A stretch of 64,000 nt of DNA. Source: Paenibacillus ginsengihumi DSM 21568. GTDB lineage: Bacteria > Bacillota > Bacilli > Paenibacillales > NBRC-103111. Within the stretch, counting starts at the first letter, position 1. The number at the start of each line of letters is the position of its first letter. The notes under the pieces were generated by a model. It did not search any database. It worked only from the letters and a program-made list of their open reading frames with translations, and was not told the DNA's origin. Where the stretch lies: the NCBI RefSeq assembly GCF_000380965.1, contig NZ_KB905572.1, positions 1 to 64,000 on the forward strand, read 5' to 3'. Below are positions 26,819-35,731 of this stretch, piece after piece. A program made the translations under genes and the position numbers.

Positions 26819-27298
26819 GATCGTCTCCCCCCTGCTCGCAGCGTTGCCTACATTATAACGTTGATCGAAGCGATCGGATATGTCCTGTAAAGGCGCGCTG
26901 TCCCGTAGGTATGGGACTCGCTTCCGGCGGGCGAATTCCTGGCCGGCCCCGGACCTGCGCTAACCGTATGCATGAAGCCCGCCCTTCTACCAGCATAATC
27001 AAGGAGCGGCGGCGCGCCTATGGCGGATATTTTTGGGACGATGTCCGGATTTTTTGGAATGTGGCGGCCTGGGAACCGGCCCCCTGCATTCAACGGGAAC
27101 CGGCTTCCTATAGCCGCGGCAGCGCCCCCTCCTCCTGGAGCTATTGCGCCGCATACGGCTCGGGCGAGCGTCTCATGTCAATCGCGGGCAGGCGGCTTTT
27201 TTCGAATAACCCGATATCCATCCGTGTCATTCGTCCAATCCAAATCACTGCGCGCTCATATATTGTTTTTGTAGTCAATGCAAAGGAGGTGGCAAACG
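26819..27298. other. No gene recognised
   Basis: This stretch lies between the divergently read response-regulator and YjcZ genes. Several open frames exist, but none has a domain or proper start. The promoter of the YjcZ gene presumably lies toward the right end. Confidence 0.5.
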
Positions 27299-27412
27299 AT
27301 GAGCGCATACGGTGGTGGCTTCAATTGCGGAGGCTTCGGCTTTACGAGCGTCGGCGTGATCCTCGTCCTCTTTATCCTGTTGGTTATCGTTTTGAGAGGT
27401 TTTGTTATCTGA
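27299..27412 (+). CDS. YjcZ-family small membrane protein
   Basis: A 37-residue protein, too short for routine gene calling. AAAGGAGGTGG is placed ideally before the ATG. It reads MSAYGGGFNCGGFGF followed by one hydrophobic helix (VGVILVLFILLVIVL) and a short tail. A Gly/Tyr-rich start plus one transmembrane helix is the pattern of the YjcZ sporulation-related family of Bacillales. The cellular role of the family is poorly known. It is flanked by a terminator and stands alone. Confidence 0.8.
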   Translation: MSAYGGGFNCGGFGFTSVGVILVLFILLVIVLRGFVI

Positions 27413-27467
27413 TTCACGGCATGGCCGTGCTTCAGGCGCATTCTCCCCTGCGATCAACACGCCGAGA

Positions 27468-27498
27468 GAAAGACGTCCCTTGCCCAGGGACGTCTTTC
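27468..27498. terminator. Bidirectional terminator
   Basis: A perfect 13-base inverted repeat, GAAAGACGTCCCT / AGGGACGTCTTTC. T-rich sequence follows on the plus strand, and a mostly T/C flank lies on the minus. It separates the yjcZ gene from the ABC-F remnant. Confidence 0.75.
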
Positions 27499-27506
27499 TT
27501 TGGCAT

Positions 27507-27730
27507 TTACGCCGGCTCCAGTCTGACGATGCGATCAGCCCAATCCTTGTAGAAGCTCGCCTCGTGGGAGACGAGCAGCACGCTCCCCGCAAATTGCGCC
27601 AGCGCATCCCGCAACGCGCTTTTCGCCGCAGCATCCAAATGATTCGTCGGTTCGTCCAAAATCAGCACATTGCAAGGGGCCAGCAGCAGCCGGCACAATT
27701 TCACCTTCGACTGCTCGCCACCGTAAAATT
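27507..27730 (-). pseudogene. ABC-F ATPase C-terminal fragment
   Basis: Only the last 75 residues remain: the signature segment GGEQSKVKLCRLLLAPCNVL, the Walker B ILDEPTNHLD and the switch His in LLVSHEASFYKDW. These are typical of the second ATPase domain of ABC-F translation/antibiotic-resistance factors. The preceding 400 or more residues, including the first ATPase domain and the P-site linker, are absent. The sequence upstream of FYGGEQ is unrelated, so this is a truncated remnant. Confidence 0.85.
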
Positions 27731-27914
27731 CAATTTGGGCAGCAAGGGCGCGCGGTATCCGACCTCCAGGTCGCAAACCGAAAGAGCCGCTTGCGCCGAT
27801 AGCGGCAATTCGCGAAAACGAATCGGCGGCGATTTTGCCTATCCGGCTTGCGAACGCTTTTTCAAAAAGACGATTCAGACGATGAATCCGGGAAGCTTCA
27901 CGCTCCCCGATTAA

Positions 27915-27953
27915 GCTCCGTACAACCCTTCATCGGATGCAGCTGTACGGAGC
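27915..27953. terminator. Hairpin downstream of bioB
   Basis: A perfect ten-base inverted repeat, GCTCCGTACA / TGTACGGAGC. On the plus strand GGACTTTT follows. It lies about 150 bases beyond the bioB stop and next to the ABC-F fragment; which gene it serves is not clear. Confidence 0.55.
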
Positions 27954-28106
27954 GGACTTTTCGCACGAGTTTCACATACAGAATATAAAGCACGTTCAAC
28001 CACCTTCCTTATTCTGATGAAACAGTAACAAAAACCCTTTATAGGGGTCAACATCGGGAGGGGCCAAGTGATTGTCCCGTCCATGAAACAACCGGATTTT
28101 CCCGGC

Positions 28107-29099
28107 TTAAAGCGCGCACGTTTCGATCTCGAATCCCAAATCTTCAATCATCTGATGGTCGCTTGCCGCTTCCTGTCCCGGCGTCGTCAAATAATCGCCG
28201 ACGAATATCGAATTGGCCGCATAGAGCGACAACGGCTGCAGCGAGCGAAGGCTCCCTTCGCGTCCGCCGGATAGGCGAATTTCTTTGCTCGGACAGATGA
28301 AGCGGAAGAGGGCGAGCACTTTGAGCGCCTTCAGCGCCGGCGTCCGAGACGAATTCCCCAGCGGCGTTCCCGGAATGGGGATGAGGAAGTTGACCGGCAC
28401 CGAGTCCGCATCGAGCTCGCGCAAAGCATAAGCCACCTCTACTATGTCCCGATCGGTCTCTCCCATTCCGATAATGACGCCGGAGCAGGGCGACATGCCG
28501 GACGCTTTGATGGTCTTCACCGTCTCTACCCGCTGATCGTATGTATGCGTCGTTGTAATCGAAGAATAGTTCTCCCTGCTCGTATTCAGGTTGTGATTGT
28601 ATCGATGAACGCCGGCTTCGGCCAGCTTCTCCGCTTGCCCGTCCCTCAGAATGCCGAGGCAGGCGCAAATCTTGAGCGGCATCGTCTCGCGAATTTCCCG
28701 GACGGCTTCGATCACCTGGTCGAGCTCCTTGTCCGTCGGTCCCGTGCCGGCCGCGACGATGCAGTATGTGCCGGCCTTGCGCTCCATCGCTTCGCGCGCG
28801 CCCGCCAGCAGCGTCTCCTTGTCGAGTAGGGAATACTTCTTGACCGGCGCCGTCGAGACGATCGATTGCGAGCAGTAGCCGCAATCTTCGGGACATAGGC
28901 CGCTCTTGGCATTGATGATCATATTGAGCTTTACTTTCTTGCCGTAGTAGTGCTTCCGTACCTCGAAGGCGGCGTGCAGCATCGGCAGCACCTCGTCATC
29001 GGGCGCCGCCAGCACGCCAAGCGCTTCTTCCTGCGTCAGCCGCTCCCCGTTCAACGCCTTTTGCGCCAGTTTCATCCAATCGGTTACGTGTTGTCCCAT
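28107..29099 (-). CDS. bioB: Biotin synthase
   Basis: A 330-residue radical-SAM enzyme that inserts sulfur into dethiobiotin. GGGGAGAGG precedes MGQHVTDWM; a start 20 codons upstream lies inside the operator and was rejected. The radical cluster ligands are in SGLCPEDCGYCSQS (CxxxCxxC). The [2Fe-2S] ligands are expected at the Cys residues of CACLGI and MSPCSGVI and the Arg in the SKEIRLSGGRE segment; all are visible. No other biotin genes adjoin it, so it is a stand-alone copy. A BirA operator and promoter lie directly upstream. Confidence 0.95.
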   Translation of the reverse strand: MGQHVTDWMKLAQKALNGERLTQEEALGVLAAPDDEVLPMLHAAFEVRKHYYGKKVKLNMIINAKSGLCPEDCGYCSQSIVSTAPVKKYSLLDKETLLAGAREAMERKAGTYCIVAAGTGPTDKELDQVIEAVREIRETMPLKICACLGILRDGQAEKLAEAGVHRYNHNLNTSRENYSSITTTHTYDQRVETVKTIKASGMSPCSGVIIGMGETDRDIVEVAYALRELDADSVPVNFLIPIPGTPLGNSSRTPALKALKVLALFRFICPSKEIRLSGGREGSLRSLQPLSLYAANSIFVGDYLTTPGQEAASDHQMIEDLGFEIETCAL

Positions 29100-29125
29100 C
29101 GCTTTAACCTCTCCCCTCGCATCAA

Positions 29126-29200
29126 TTGTCAACCCATAATATTTATTTATGGTTAACAATTAAACACGATTATTCTAGCAGACGCGATATTGTCTGTAAA
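29126..29200 (-). promoter_or_regulatory. bioB promoter with BirA operator
   Basis: On the minus strand TTTACA, 17 bases and TAGAAT form the promoter. It is followed by TTGTTAACC, 16 bases and GGTTGACAA, an almost perfect dyad matching the Firmicutes BirA operator. Biotin-loaded BirA should repress bioB. Confidence 0.9.
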
Positions 29201-29223
29201 GGTTACCGGGGAACATCGTCCGA

Positions 29224-29246
29224 AATGTTGCACAAAGTGCAACATT
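29224..29246. repeat. TGTTGCA-type palindrome
   Basis: A perfect ten-base inverted repeat, AATGTTGCAC / GTGCAACATT, with a three-base loop. It lies between the bioB promoter and the nirC stop and belongs to the same motif group as the cluster near 36.9 kb. Confidence 0.7.
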
Positions 29247-29266
29247 GAGCCGCAAGTCCGGTATAC

Positions 29267-30070
29267 TCATTGGGATAAATGGGATGAGCCGGGCCGCCGC
29301 CGGACAGGCGAAATAAACCAGTAAGCCATGCCGACGAAGACCGCGCCGCCGACGATGTTGCCCAAAGTAACGGGGATCATATTATGCAGCCAGCCTGCCA
29401 GCGTGATCGTCTCCGGATGGCCCGGAAGCAGCCAGGACAGCGACAGCAGCGTCATATTGGCGACGCTGTGCTCGTAGCCGCTGGCGATAAACGCGTACAG
29501 GCACCACCAGATCAGCACGAGCTTGGCGATGTCCTCCTTGGTCCGCGAGGCCGTCCAGATGGCGAGGCAGACGAGCCAATTGCACAAGATGCCGCGGAAA
29601 AACAGCTCGGCGGCCGGAGCGGACATTTTTTTGGCGGATACGACGAACAGCAGATGGTCGGGCGCCGCTCCCTTGAACAAGCCGCTGCCCGTGACAAGCA
29701 GCGAGAGCAGGACGGCGCCGAGCAGATTGCCGGCGAACACAAGCCCCCAGTTCATCAGCGTTTCCTTGACCGTAGTGCGGCCGGCGAGCGTGCTCATCGT
29801 AAAAAACATATTGTTGCCGGTGAACAGCTCCGACCCTGCGAATATGACGAGCGTGAGGGCAATCCCGAACGACATGCCCATGACCATCGATTGCAGCGGC
29901 GACCCCGCAGCCATGAGCGGCGCGCCGACGCTGAAGATGAGAATGATCCCAAAGCCTACGTATGCGCCCGCCAGCATGGCCGCTGCCACATATCGCGGCA
30001 GGCTTGCGTTCATTTTCTCCTTTTTCTTGACGGCGGTTTCGATGATTCCTTCCACGTTCGGTGTATACAT
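29267..30070 (-). CDS. nirC: Formate/nitrite transporter, NirC type
   Basis: A 267-residue FNT-family channel with six membrane helices and two re-entrant half-helices. It starts at MYTPNVEGI with AGGGGG in front; a longer open frame that fuses out-of-frame nirD sequence was rejected. Family signatures are AGAYVGFGIILIF, FAGSELFTGNNMF, LCNWLVCLAIW (NxLVC-type Cys region) and the His-containing GYEHSVANM. It moves nitrite, or exports it when it accumulates. It follows nirB and nirD in the same orientation and supplies or removes nitrite for that reductase. Confidence 0.92.
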   Translation of the reverse strand: MYTPNVEGIIETAVKKKEKMNASLPRYVAAAMLAGAYVGFGIILIFSVGAPLMAAGSPLQSMVMGMSFGIALTLVIFAGSELFTGNNMFFTMSTLAGRTTVKETLMNWGLVFAGNLLGAVLLSLLVTGSGLFKGAAPDHLLFVVSAKKMSAPAAELFFRGILCNWLVCLAIWTASRTKEDIAKLVLIWWCLYAFIASGYEHSVANMTLLSLSWLLPGHPETITLAGWLHNMIPVTLGNIVGGAVFVGMAYWFISPVRRRPGSSHLSQ

Positions 30071-30147
30071 ACCCGTTCCCCCTATCTCCTCGTTGCTGCT
30101 CATCAGGCCGGCGAGCCGGGGGGCCGGAATGCCCTGCCCCCGTTCCG

Positions 30148-30471
30148 CTAGATGGCGACCAGAACCGTTCCGTTGTCCAGCTTCACGGGATATGTGCTCA
30201 CTTGTCCGGTGTCCGGGGCTTGCACAAGCCCTGTCTCCAGATCGATTTTCCAGTCGTACAGCGGGTCGAACAAAATATGCCCGGATACGATGCCTTCCGC
30301 GAGCGGACCGCCTTTCGGATGCGGATGGCGATTCTCGACAGCATAAATTTGCCCGTCGGAAGTGCGGAATACGGCAAGCTCCCGCCCTTCGACCTGCACC
30401 ACCCTGCCGAGCTGCGGCGGAAAATCTTCGAGCCGCCCGACGGCGCAGTAAGTTCCGGATATCGTCTTCAT
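30148..30471 (-). CDS. nirD: Nitrite reductase small subunit
   Basis: A 107-residue Rieske-fold protein. AAGGAGCG precedes MKTISGTYC; the upstream open frame was rejected. At the place where true Rieske proteins have CPH...CPxH ligands it reads NRHPHPKGG and LFDPLYDWKID. The Cys residues are lacking, as in NirD proteins, which carry no cluster. It assists the large subunit in six-electron reduction of nitrite to ammonium with NADH. It lies between nirB and nirC. Confidence 0.93.
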   Translation of the reverse strand: MKTISGTYCAVGRLEDFPPQLGRVVQVEGRELAVFRTSDGQIYAVENRHPHPKGGPLAEGIVSGHILFDPLYDWKIDLETGLVQAPDTGQVSTYPVKLDNGTVLVAI

Positions 30472-30638
30472 GAAAGTCGCTCCTTTCGAGATGGGTTGGC
30501 ACACCAGCCGGCGATGGGGCGGGTGCGCCATTTTCCAGGCACGCCCTGGCGGGCGCGCCGCTGCTGCGTGCTTGCGCGGGGCAGTCAGGTGCATTTGTTC
30601 CGGTTCGGATTCGCCGATTTGCACGCTGCGCCGCTCGC

Positions 30639-33068
30639 TTACGTGCGAGCCGATACCTCAAGCTTGCCGAACAAGCGGTCGCGGCTCTCGTCGTCGTTCA
30701 GCAGCTTTTTCCAGGGGTCCTCGACATACTGCAGCGCGAATTCGATCCGCTCCACGAGCCGCCGGCGCTCTTCCACGTCGTCCACGACCGCGGCTTTGAT
30801 CGCATCCAGCCCGAGCCGTTCCACCCATTCGGAAGTCCGCTCCAAATAATTGCCGGTCTCCCGGTAATATTGGATGACCGCGCCGCATATTTCGATCAGC
30901 TCGTCATCCGTCTTGACCTTGCACAGCAGGTCCGCCAGTCTCGCCTTGACGCCGCCGTTGCCGCCGATGTAAATCTCCCAGCCTCCGTCGTTGCCGACGA
31001 TTCCGATGTCTTTCGTGCAAGATTCGGCGCAGTTGCGCGGACAGCCGTTGACGGCCATTTTGAGCTTGGCGGGCAGATCGAGCCGCTCGAACTTGCGCTC
31101 CAGCAAGGCGCCCATGGCCATGGAGTCCTGCGTGCCGAAGCGGCAAAATGTCGAGCCGACGCATGTCTTGACGGTGCGCAGCGATTTGGCGTACGCATAG
31201 CCTGCCGGCATGTCCAGCTCTCCCCATACGCTCGGCAGGTCTTCCTTGGCTACCCCGATCAGATCGAGCCGCTGGCCGCCGGTTACTTTGACCGCCTTGA
31301 CGTTATATTTGACCGCGACGTCGGCGATCCGCTTGAGCTGCTCCGGCGTCGTGACGCCGCCGTACATGCGCGGCACGACCGTGTATGTGCCGTCCTTCTG
31401 AATATTGGCGGCGAGCCGCTCGTTCACGAAGCGCGACTCCTGCTCGTCCTCATACGTATCCGGGTACAGCATGCGGAGATAGTAGTTGATCGCCGGGCGG
31501 CACTTCGAGCAGCCTTCCGGCCGGGCCCAGCCCAGCACGTTCATGACCTCCTTGGTCGATTGCAGGCCTTTGCGGCGAATTTCTGCGACGATCTCGTCCC
31601 GGCCCAGCGTCGTACAGCGGCATATGCCCCGCTTCGCCCCGGCGGTGAAGCCATCGCCAAGCACATGGCGCAAAATTTGCTCCACGACCGGCTTGCAGCC
31701 GCCGCACGAGCGCGTCGCTCCGGTGCACGCCCTGATCTCATCGACGCTCGTCAGCCCTTGATCGGCAATCGCGCTGACGATCGCGCCCTTGGTCACGCCG
31801 TTGCAGCCGCACACAATTTCGTCGTCGGGCATCGCTTCGATCGCTGCGGTCTTGGCATGCCCGCCGCAGCCGGCGCCTGTGAGCGACGCATACAGCTCGT
31901 CGGTCATCGCAGCGCCATTGCGGACGAGCCGCTGCAGTTCGGCGGCATCCGCGACGTCCCCGAACAGGACGGCGCCGACGATGCGGTTATCCTCGAGCAA
32001 AATTTTCTTGTACGTCCGCTTCCAGTCGTCTTTGCGGACGATCACCGCATGCTCCGGCCCTTCCATGAATTGCCCCGCGGAGAACACATCGACGCCCGAT
32101 ATTTTGAGCTTGGTCGCCACGACGGAGCCTTCATACGGCTGCGTTTGCACGCCGCTGATATGCCTTGCCAGCACGGCCCCCTGCTCGAACAGCGGCGCGA
32201 CGAGTCCGTAGCAGACGCCGCGGTGCTCGGCGCATTCGCCGACCGCGTATACATCGGCCAGCGAGGTCCGCATGTAGTCGTCGACGAGGATGCCGCGGTT
32301 CACGGCGATGCCGCTGCCCACAGCCACCGCCGTATTCGGCCTGATTCCGGCGGCCATGACGACGAGCTCGGCGGCGAGCTCGGACCCGTCCGCCAGGCGC
32401 AGCCCCCGCACGCGCTCGTCCCCGTACAGCTCGGTCGTCTGCGCTTCCAGCCGGAAGCGGATGCCCTGGCGCTCCAGCTCCGCCTTCAGCATTGCGGCCG
32501 CCGGACCGTCCAGCTGGCGCTCCATCAGACGGTCCATCAGGTGGACGACCGTCACCTCCATGCCCAGCTGCGCGAGACCTTTGGCCGCTTCCAGCCCGAG
32601 CAGCCCGCCGCCGATCACCGCCGCCCGGCGATATTGCCCAGCGGCCTCGATCATCCGGCTGCAATCGGCGATATCCCGGAAGCCCACGACCCCCTGCTTG
32701 TCGATGCCGGGAATCGGCAGCATAATCGGGCTCGAGCCCGTCGCTATAATGACCTTGTCGTACGGCACGCGCGTCCCGTCTTCGGCGACCACCTCGCGGG
32801 CGGCGGCATCGATGCGCGCAACCGCCTTTCCGGCGTGCAGGACGATTCCATTATCAGCGTACCACCCCCAGTCGTTCAGCACGATGTCGTCCAGTGTTTT
32901 GCTGCCGTCCAGCACGTAGGACAGCATAATGCGGTTATAATTGGGGTGCGGCTCCGCGCCGAACACCGTAATGTCGAAGTGCGAGGACAGCTTCATAATC
33001 TGTTCGACCGTGCCGATCCCCGCCATGCCGTTGCCGATGACAACGAGCCTCTCTTTGTTCACACTCAT
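30639..33068 (-). CDS. nirB: Nitrite reductase [NAD(P)H] large subunit
   Basis: An 809-residue cytoplasmic flavoprotein. An N-terminal FAD/NAD domain (IGNGMAGIGTVEQ, then GGGLLGLEAAKGL) is followed by a BFD-type [2Fe-2S] domain (CGCNGVTKGAI, then CTGATRSCGGCKPV), a ferredoxin-like half-domain and the siroheme/[4Fe-4S] site (CVGSTFCRFG, then NGCPRNCAESC). It reduces nitrite to ammonium. GGAGG lies before the ATG. It is the first gene of nirB-nirD-nirC. An FNR/CRP-type site centred near -41.5 points to activation under low oxygen. Confidence 0.95.
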   Translation of the reverse strand: MSVNKERLVVIGNGMAGIGTVEQIMKLSSHFDITVFGAEPHPNYNRIMLSYVLDGSKTLDDIVLNDWGWYADNGIVLHAGKAVARIDAAAREVVAEDGTRVPYDKVIIATGSSPIMLPIPGIDKQGVVGFRDIADCSRMIEAAGQYRRAAVIGGGLLGLEAAKGLAQLGMEVTVVHLMDRLMERQLDGPAAAMLKAELERQGIRFRLEAQTTELYGDERVRGLRLADGSELAAELVVMAAGIRPNTAVAVGSGIAVNRGILVDDYMRTSLADVYAVGECAEHRGVCYGLVAPLFEQGAVLARHISGVQTQPYEGSVVATKLKISGVDVFSAGQFMEGPEHAVIVRKDDWKRTYKKILLEDNRIVGAVLFGDVADAAELQRLVRNGAAMTDELYASLTGAGCGGHAKTAAIEAMPDDEIVCGCNGVTKGAIVSAIADQGLTSVDEIRACTGATRSCGGCKPVVEQILRHVLGDGFTAGAKRGICRCTTLGRDEIVAEIRRKGLQSTKEVMNVLGWARPEGCSKCRPAINYYLRMLYPDTYEDEQESRFVNERLAANIQKDGTYTVVPRMYGGVTTPEQLKRIADVAVKYNVKAVKVTGGQRLDLIGVAKEDLPSVWGELDMPAGYAYAKSLRTVKTCVGSTFCRFGTQDSMAMGALLERKFERLDLPAKLKMAVNGCPRNCAESCTKDIGIVGNDGGWEIYIGGNGGVKARLADLLCKVKTDDELIEICGAVIQYYRETGNYLERTSEWVERLGLDAIKAAVVDDVEERRRLVERIEFALQYVEDPWKKLLNDDESRDRLFGKLEVSART

Positions 33069-33108
33069 CTTCTAGCGCCTCCTTCATGGTGGTGCAGTTG
33101 ATAGGTTC

Positions 33109-33157
33109 AGTTTAGCGTTGGAAAGGCAGAAAGTATGTGATTATTTTCACATACTTT
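33109..33157 (-). promoter_or_regulatory. nirB promoter with FNR/CRP-type site
   Basis: An 11-base perfect inverted repeat, AAAGTATGTGA / TCACATACTTT, with six bases between contains TGTGA-N6-TCACA, the Bacillus FNR/CRP-family pattern. TAAACT, a possible -10, lies so that the dyad centre is at about -41.5, the class II activator position. Confidence 0.8.
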
Positions 33158-33159
33158 CG

Positions 33160-33654
33160 CATACTTTGCCGAGATTTGCGTGAACAATTCGTGACTTCTC
33201 CCCTTCGTACTGCACGATCACCAGCGGATGCTCAAACCAAATGCCCGGCAATGCTCAAAACGGTATGTCTGGGACGGGCACCGGTGCCGTGATGTTCTGC
33301 AGCGATTTCCTATGACCAACTACAAAATATCCGCGCGGCTGGAACCTCAGCCCCTGAGTCGAAACAGCTGAATGCTAACGCCGACGACAGATGCTATTTT
33401 TATGATTTCAACGCTTTTAAAAAAGTAAAGAAACTGAGAAACGCTATTTTGCCAGAAAGCCCGATTTTGTTCGCAAAAAATATGAAATAAGGTTCCTTAT
33501 AAGCGTTACAATCCCAAATCGATCGTTTCGATCGGTTTAAGCTTTGTCACAAGCGTTAGCGCGGAGTTTCGACCGGTTTTGCCCCCTTGGCATTTCGATC
33601 GGTTTAAGCTTTGTGACATGCGTCCCTCCCTCGGCATAACGCTCTGTTAAGCGA
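33160..33654. repeat. Gene-free stretch with a direct repeat
   Basis: No gene was recognised. A direct repeat, TTTCGATCGGTTTAAGCTTT followed by GT(C/G)ACA, occurs at about 33526 and 33592, 66 bases apart. The middle part is notably AT-rich for this window. Confidence 0.6.
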
Positions 33655-34344
33655 TCAGCACGGCATACTAGCGGCTGAGCATTTAAGCCGTTCGCTTTTT
33701 CGTTCCTCGATCAACGGTCTATCTGCCAGTTCCACGACCGGAGCGCCTTCCAGAATGAAGCGTTCGCCCGCACCGTTGTTCAAGTGGGCGATCACTTCGC
33801 GGATCGCTTGCCGCACTTTCTTGTAATCGACAAGCTCCCACTGCTGCAGCAAAGGAATGTACCTGGCGTCCCCCGAATTCGCAACCTTCTGAAGAAACAG
33901 CAGAATCATACCCTGATTGCGATCCTTGAGATAAGTCATATCCGTAACGGGAACCCCGGCCTCTACCCATGCCCTCCACTGCGCCAGCAGCAGGTCCGCC
34001 ATCTGCTCCCGCTGGATTTCCCATCCCCGCTCCGTAAACACCAGCACCGGCATGTCCCCGTCCCGGCTGATTGCCAGATAATCGTGTTTAATCATCCAAT
34101 CCACGCGCTCGGTAATGTTCGCCATCGTCAGCGGCCTGTAGTATCCGTACTCTGCACTGTCATCCAGTCCCAACGCCAACAGTTTTTTGTCGCGGGAGCC
34201 TTTCAATATTTTGACCAGCATCGTTCTTCCCGCGCGCCCGACAATGTTGTCGGCGGCATGAAGAATGCTGCGCACTTCCTCCTCCTTCAACGCAAGCTTG
34301 GCAGATGCCTCGTTCATTTCCATCCCACTTCCCATACGTATCAT
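33655..34344 (-). CDS. RQC-minor-like DNA-binding protein with HEAT-like tail
   Basis: A 229-residue protein. Residues about 20-115 resemble the RQC-minor-1 family, a winged-helix module related to the RecQ C-terminal domain: EEEVRSILHAADNIVGRAGR, LVKILKGSRDKKLLALGLD, YGYYRPLTMANI, then VLVFTERGWEIQ. The C-terminal part (WRAWVEAGVPVTDMTYLKDR onward) is helical and HEAT-like. The start is uncertain, as several ATGs lie close together. It is divergent from the HEAT/SEC-C gene, and a short shared promoter region lies between. A nucleic-acid-binding role is inferred from the fold only; the biological role is unknown. Confidence 0.7.
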   Translation of the reverse strand: MIRMGSGMEMNEASAKLALKEEEVRSILHAADNIVGRAGRTMLVKILKGSRDKKLLALGLDDSAEYGYYRPLTMANITERVDWMIKHDYLAISRDGDMPVLVFTERGWEIQREQMADLLLAQWRAWVEAGVPVTDMTYLKDRNQGMILLFLQKVANSGDARYIPLLQQWELVDYKKVRQAIREVIAHLNNGAGERFILEGAPVVELADRPLIEERKSERLKCSAASMPC

Positions 34345-34428
34345 CTATCAATCTCTACTATTCAATCGCCTGTTAGCTATTATAGACTATACTATAGCTA
34401 GTTTATTAATGATAAGGAGAATTTTTCG

Positions 34429-35605
34429 ATGCTGACTCCAGAGCTAATAAAACCGTATATCGTTCACCCTGAAGCCGCCGTGAGCCGCGCAGCCCTCGTT
34501 TATTTCGCAGAGAGCAATCTGTACGAGAACGATCCGACGCTTATGCCGCTTGTCCTTGAGAAGCTTCAACAAAGCAATAAGGAGGATCACCTTTCTTTAT
34601 TTGGCGTACCGCTTCCCGCAATCCGCCGAAACAATCGAACAGATCATGGAGCTTTTGAAAAATCCGCGTCTGGATTCAAACACGGGGTTTCATCTCGCAC
34701 AGATCCTGCTCCACAGCGACCTGTCTCTGCTTGAACCTTATAGGAGCGAGCTGGAGCAGCAGCAGTTATTCACGTTGAAGCACCAGCAGCGTATTGACAT
34801 CCGCAGTATGCCGAACGATCAACTCTTCCAGGAGTTCGAGCGATATCTTAAAGAGTCGTACGGAAAATATTACAACGAAATCGACACGTTTTACGGCGAT
34901 CAATTGGTCCGAGAGCTTGGCAGGCGCGCCTGCTTGGATGAAGCTTATATTTTGCACGAGTTGGATTCGTATAATCCCGATAACGATTTCGGCTACGATT
35001 ACATCTATTATTCGCAGCTGGCCGGCGAGATGCGGCTGGAATCGGCCATCCCTTTCCTATGCGGCTTCCTCGGTTCGGATGATGACCTGCTCCCCGCCAA
35101 GGCGGCGGACGCATTGGTGCGTATCGGCACAGAAGCCGTCGTATCTGCGGTGTCCGAGCAATATGTGCGGAATCGTTCGCATGAGTACTTCGGTCTGTAC
35201 GCTTCCGACATATTCGGCAAAATCAAATTGCCTTCTTCCGAAGCCGCTTTGCTTGCGCTGCTGCCGGAGGAGGACGATCTCACGAATGCTACAAACTTGG
35301 CAAACGGCCTCTGCGAGATCGGTTCCATCCAAGGCATTCCGTTGGTTCGGCAGCTGGTGGAATCCGGTTACGATGCCATGCACATGGATCTGAAAGAGTC
35401 GCTTTACGCCCACTGCATCATCGCGGGGCAACAGCTGCCTGAATTGGAATCGTGGAAGAGCGACCTGGAAGAGAAGCGGCAGAAGCGGCGAACAGTGCCA
35501 CTCACCCTCGCTCCGCTGGTCCATTCTGACAAAATCGGCCGCAACGATCCTTGCCCGTGCGGCAGCGGCAAGAAATACAAGAAATGCTGCGGGAGCAATG
35601 CGTAA
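34429..35605 (+). pseudogene. Frameshifted HEAT-repeat / SEC-C protein
   Basis: AAGGAG precedes MLTPELIKPYIVHPE, which reads normally to about KEDHLSL near base 34600. The match then continues in the next frame as [17 protein letters not shown] to the end. The restored product would be about 390 residues: HEAT-like helical repeats ([39 protein letters not shown]) and a C-terminal SEC-C zinc motif, [20 protein letters not shown] one-base change at the T-rich CTTTCTTTATTT tract would explain it. It could be a real mutation, a sequencing error or ribosomal slippage. The rest of the frame is undamaged, so the disruption is recent or artefactual. Function is unknown. Confidence 0.75.
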
Positions 35606-35609
35606 TCCC

Positions 35610-35637
35610 ATCCCCGCCATTCCCGGATGGCGGGGGA
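35610..35637 (+). terminator. Hairpin after HEAT/SEC-C gene
   Basis: The inverted repeat CCCCGCCAT / ATGGCGGGG with a six-base loop follows the stop by a few bases. The T-tract is weak. Confidence 0.55.
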
Positions 35638-35659
35638 CTCTTCGTTTACGGCGCAAAGG

Positions 35660-35707
35660 TTGTCTAATTGTCCATCTCTGTATATAATGACAATGATAAT
35701 CATTATC
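35660..35707 (+). promoter_or_regulatory. Promoter with Fur box
   Basis: TTGTCT, 17 bases and TATAAT form a promoter. TGACAATGATAATCATTATC begins on the last base of the -10 and is a near-perfect Fur box covering the start site. Confidence 0.9.
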
Positions 35708-35731
35708 GATTTAGATGGAGGATTAAGCACC

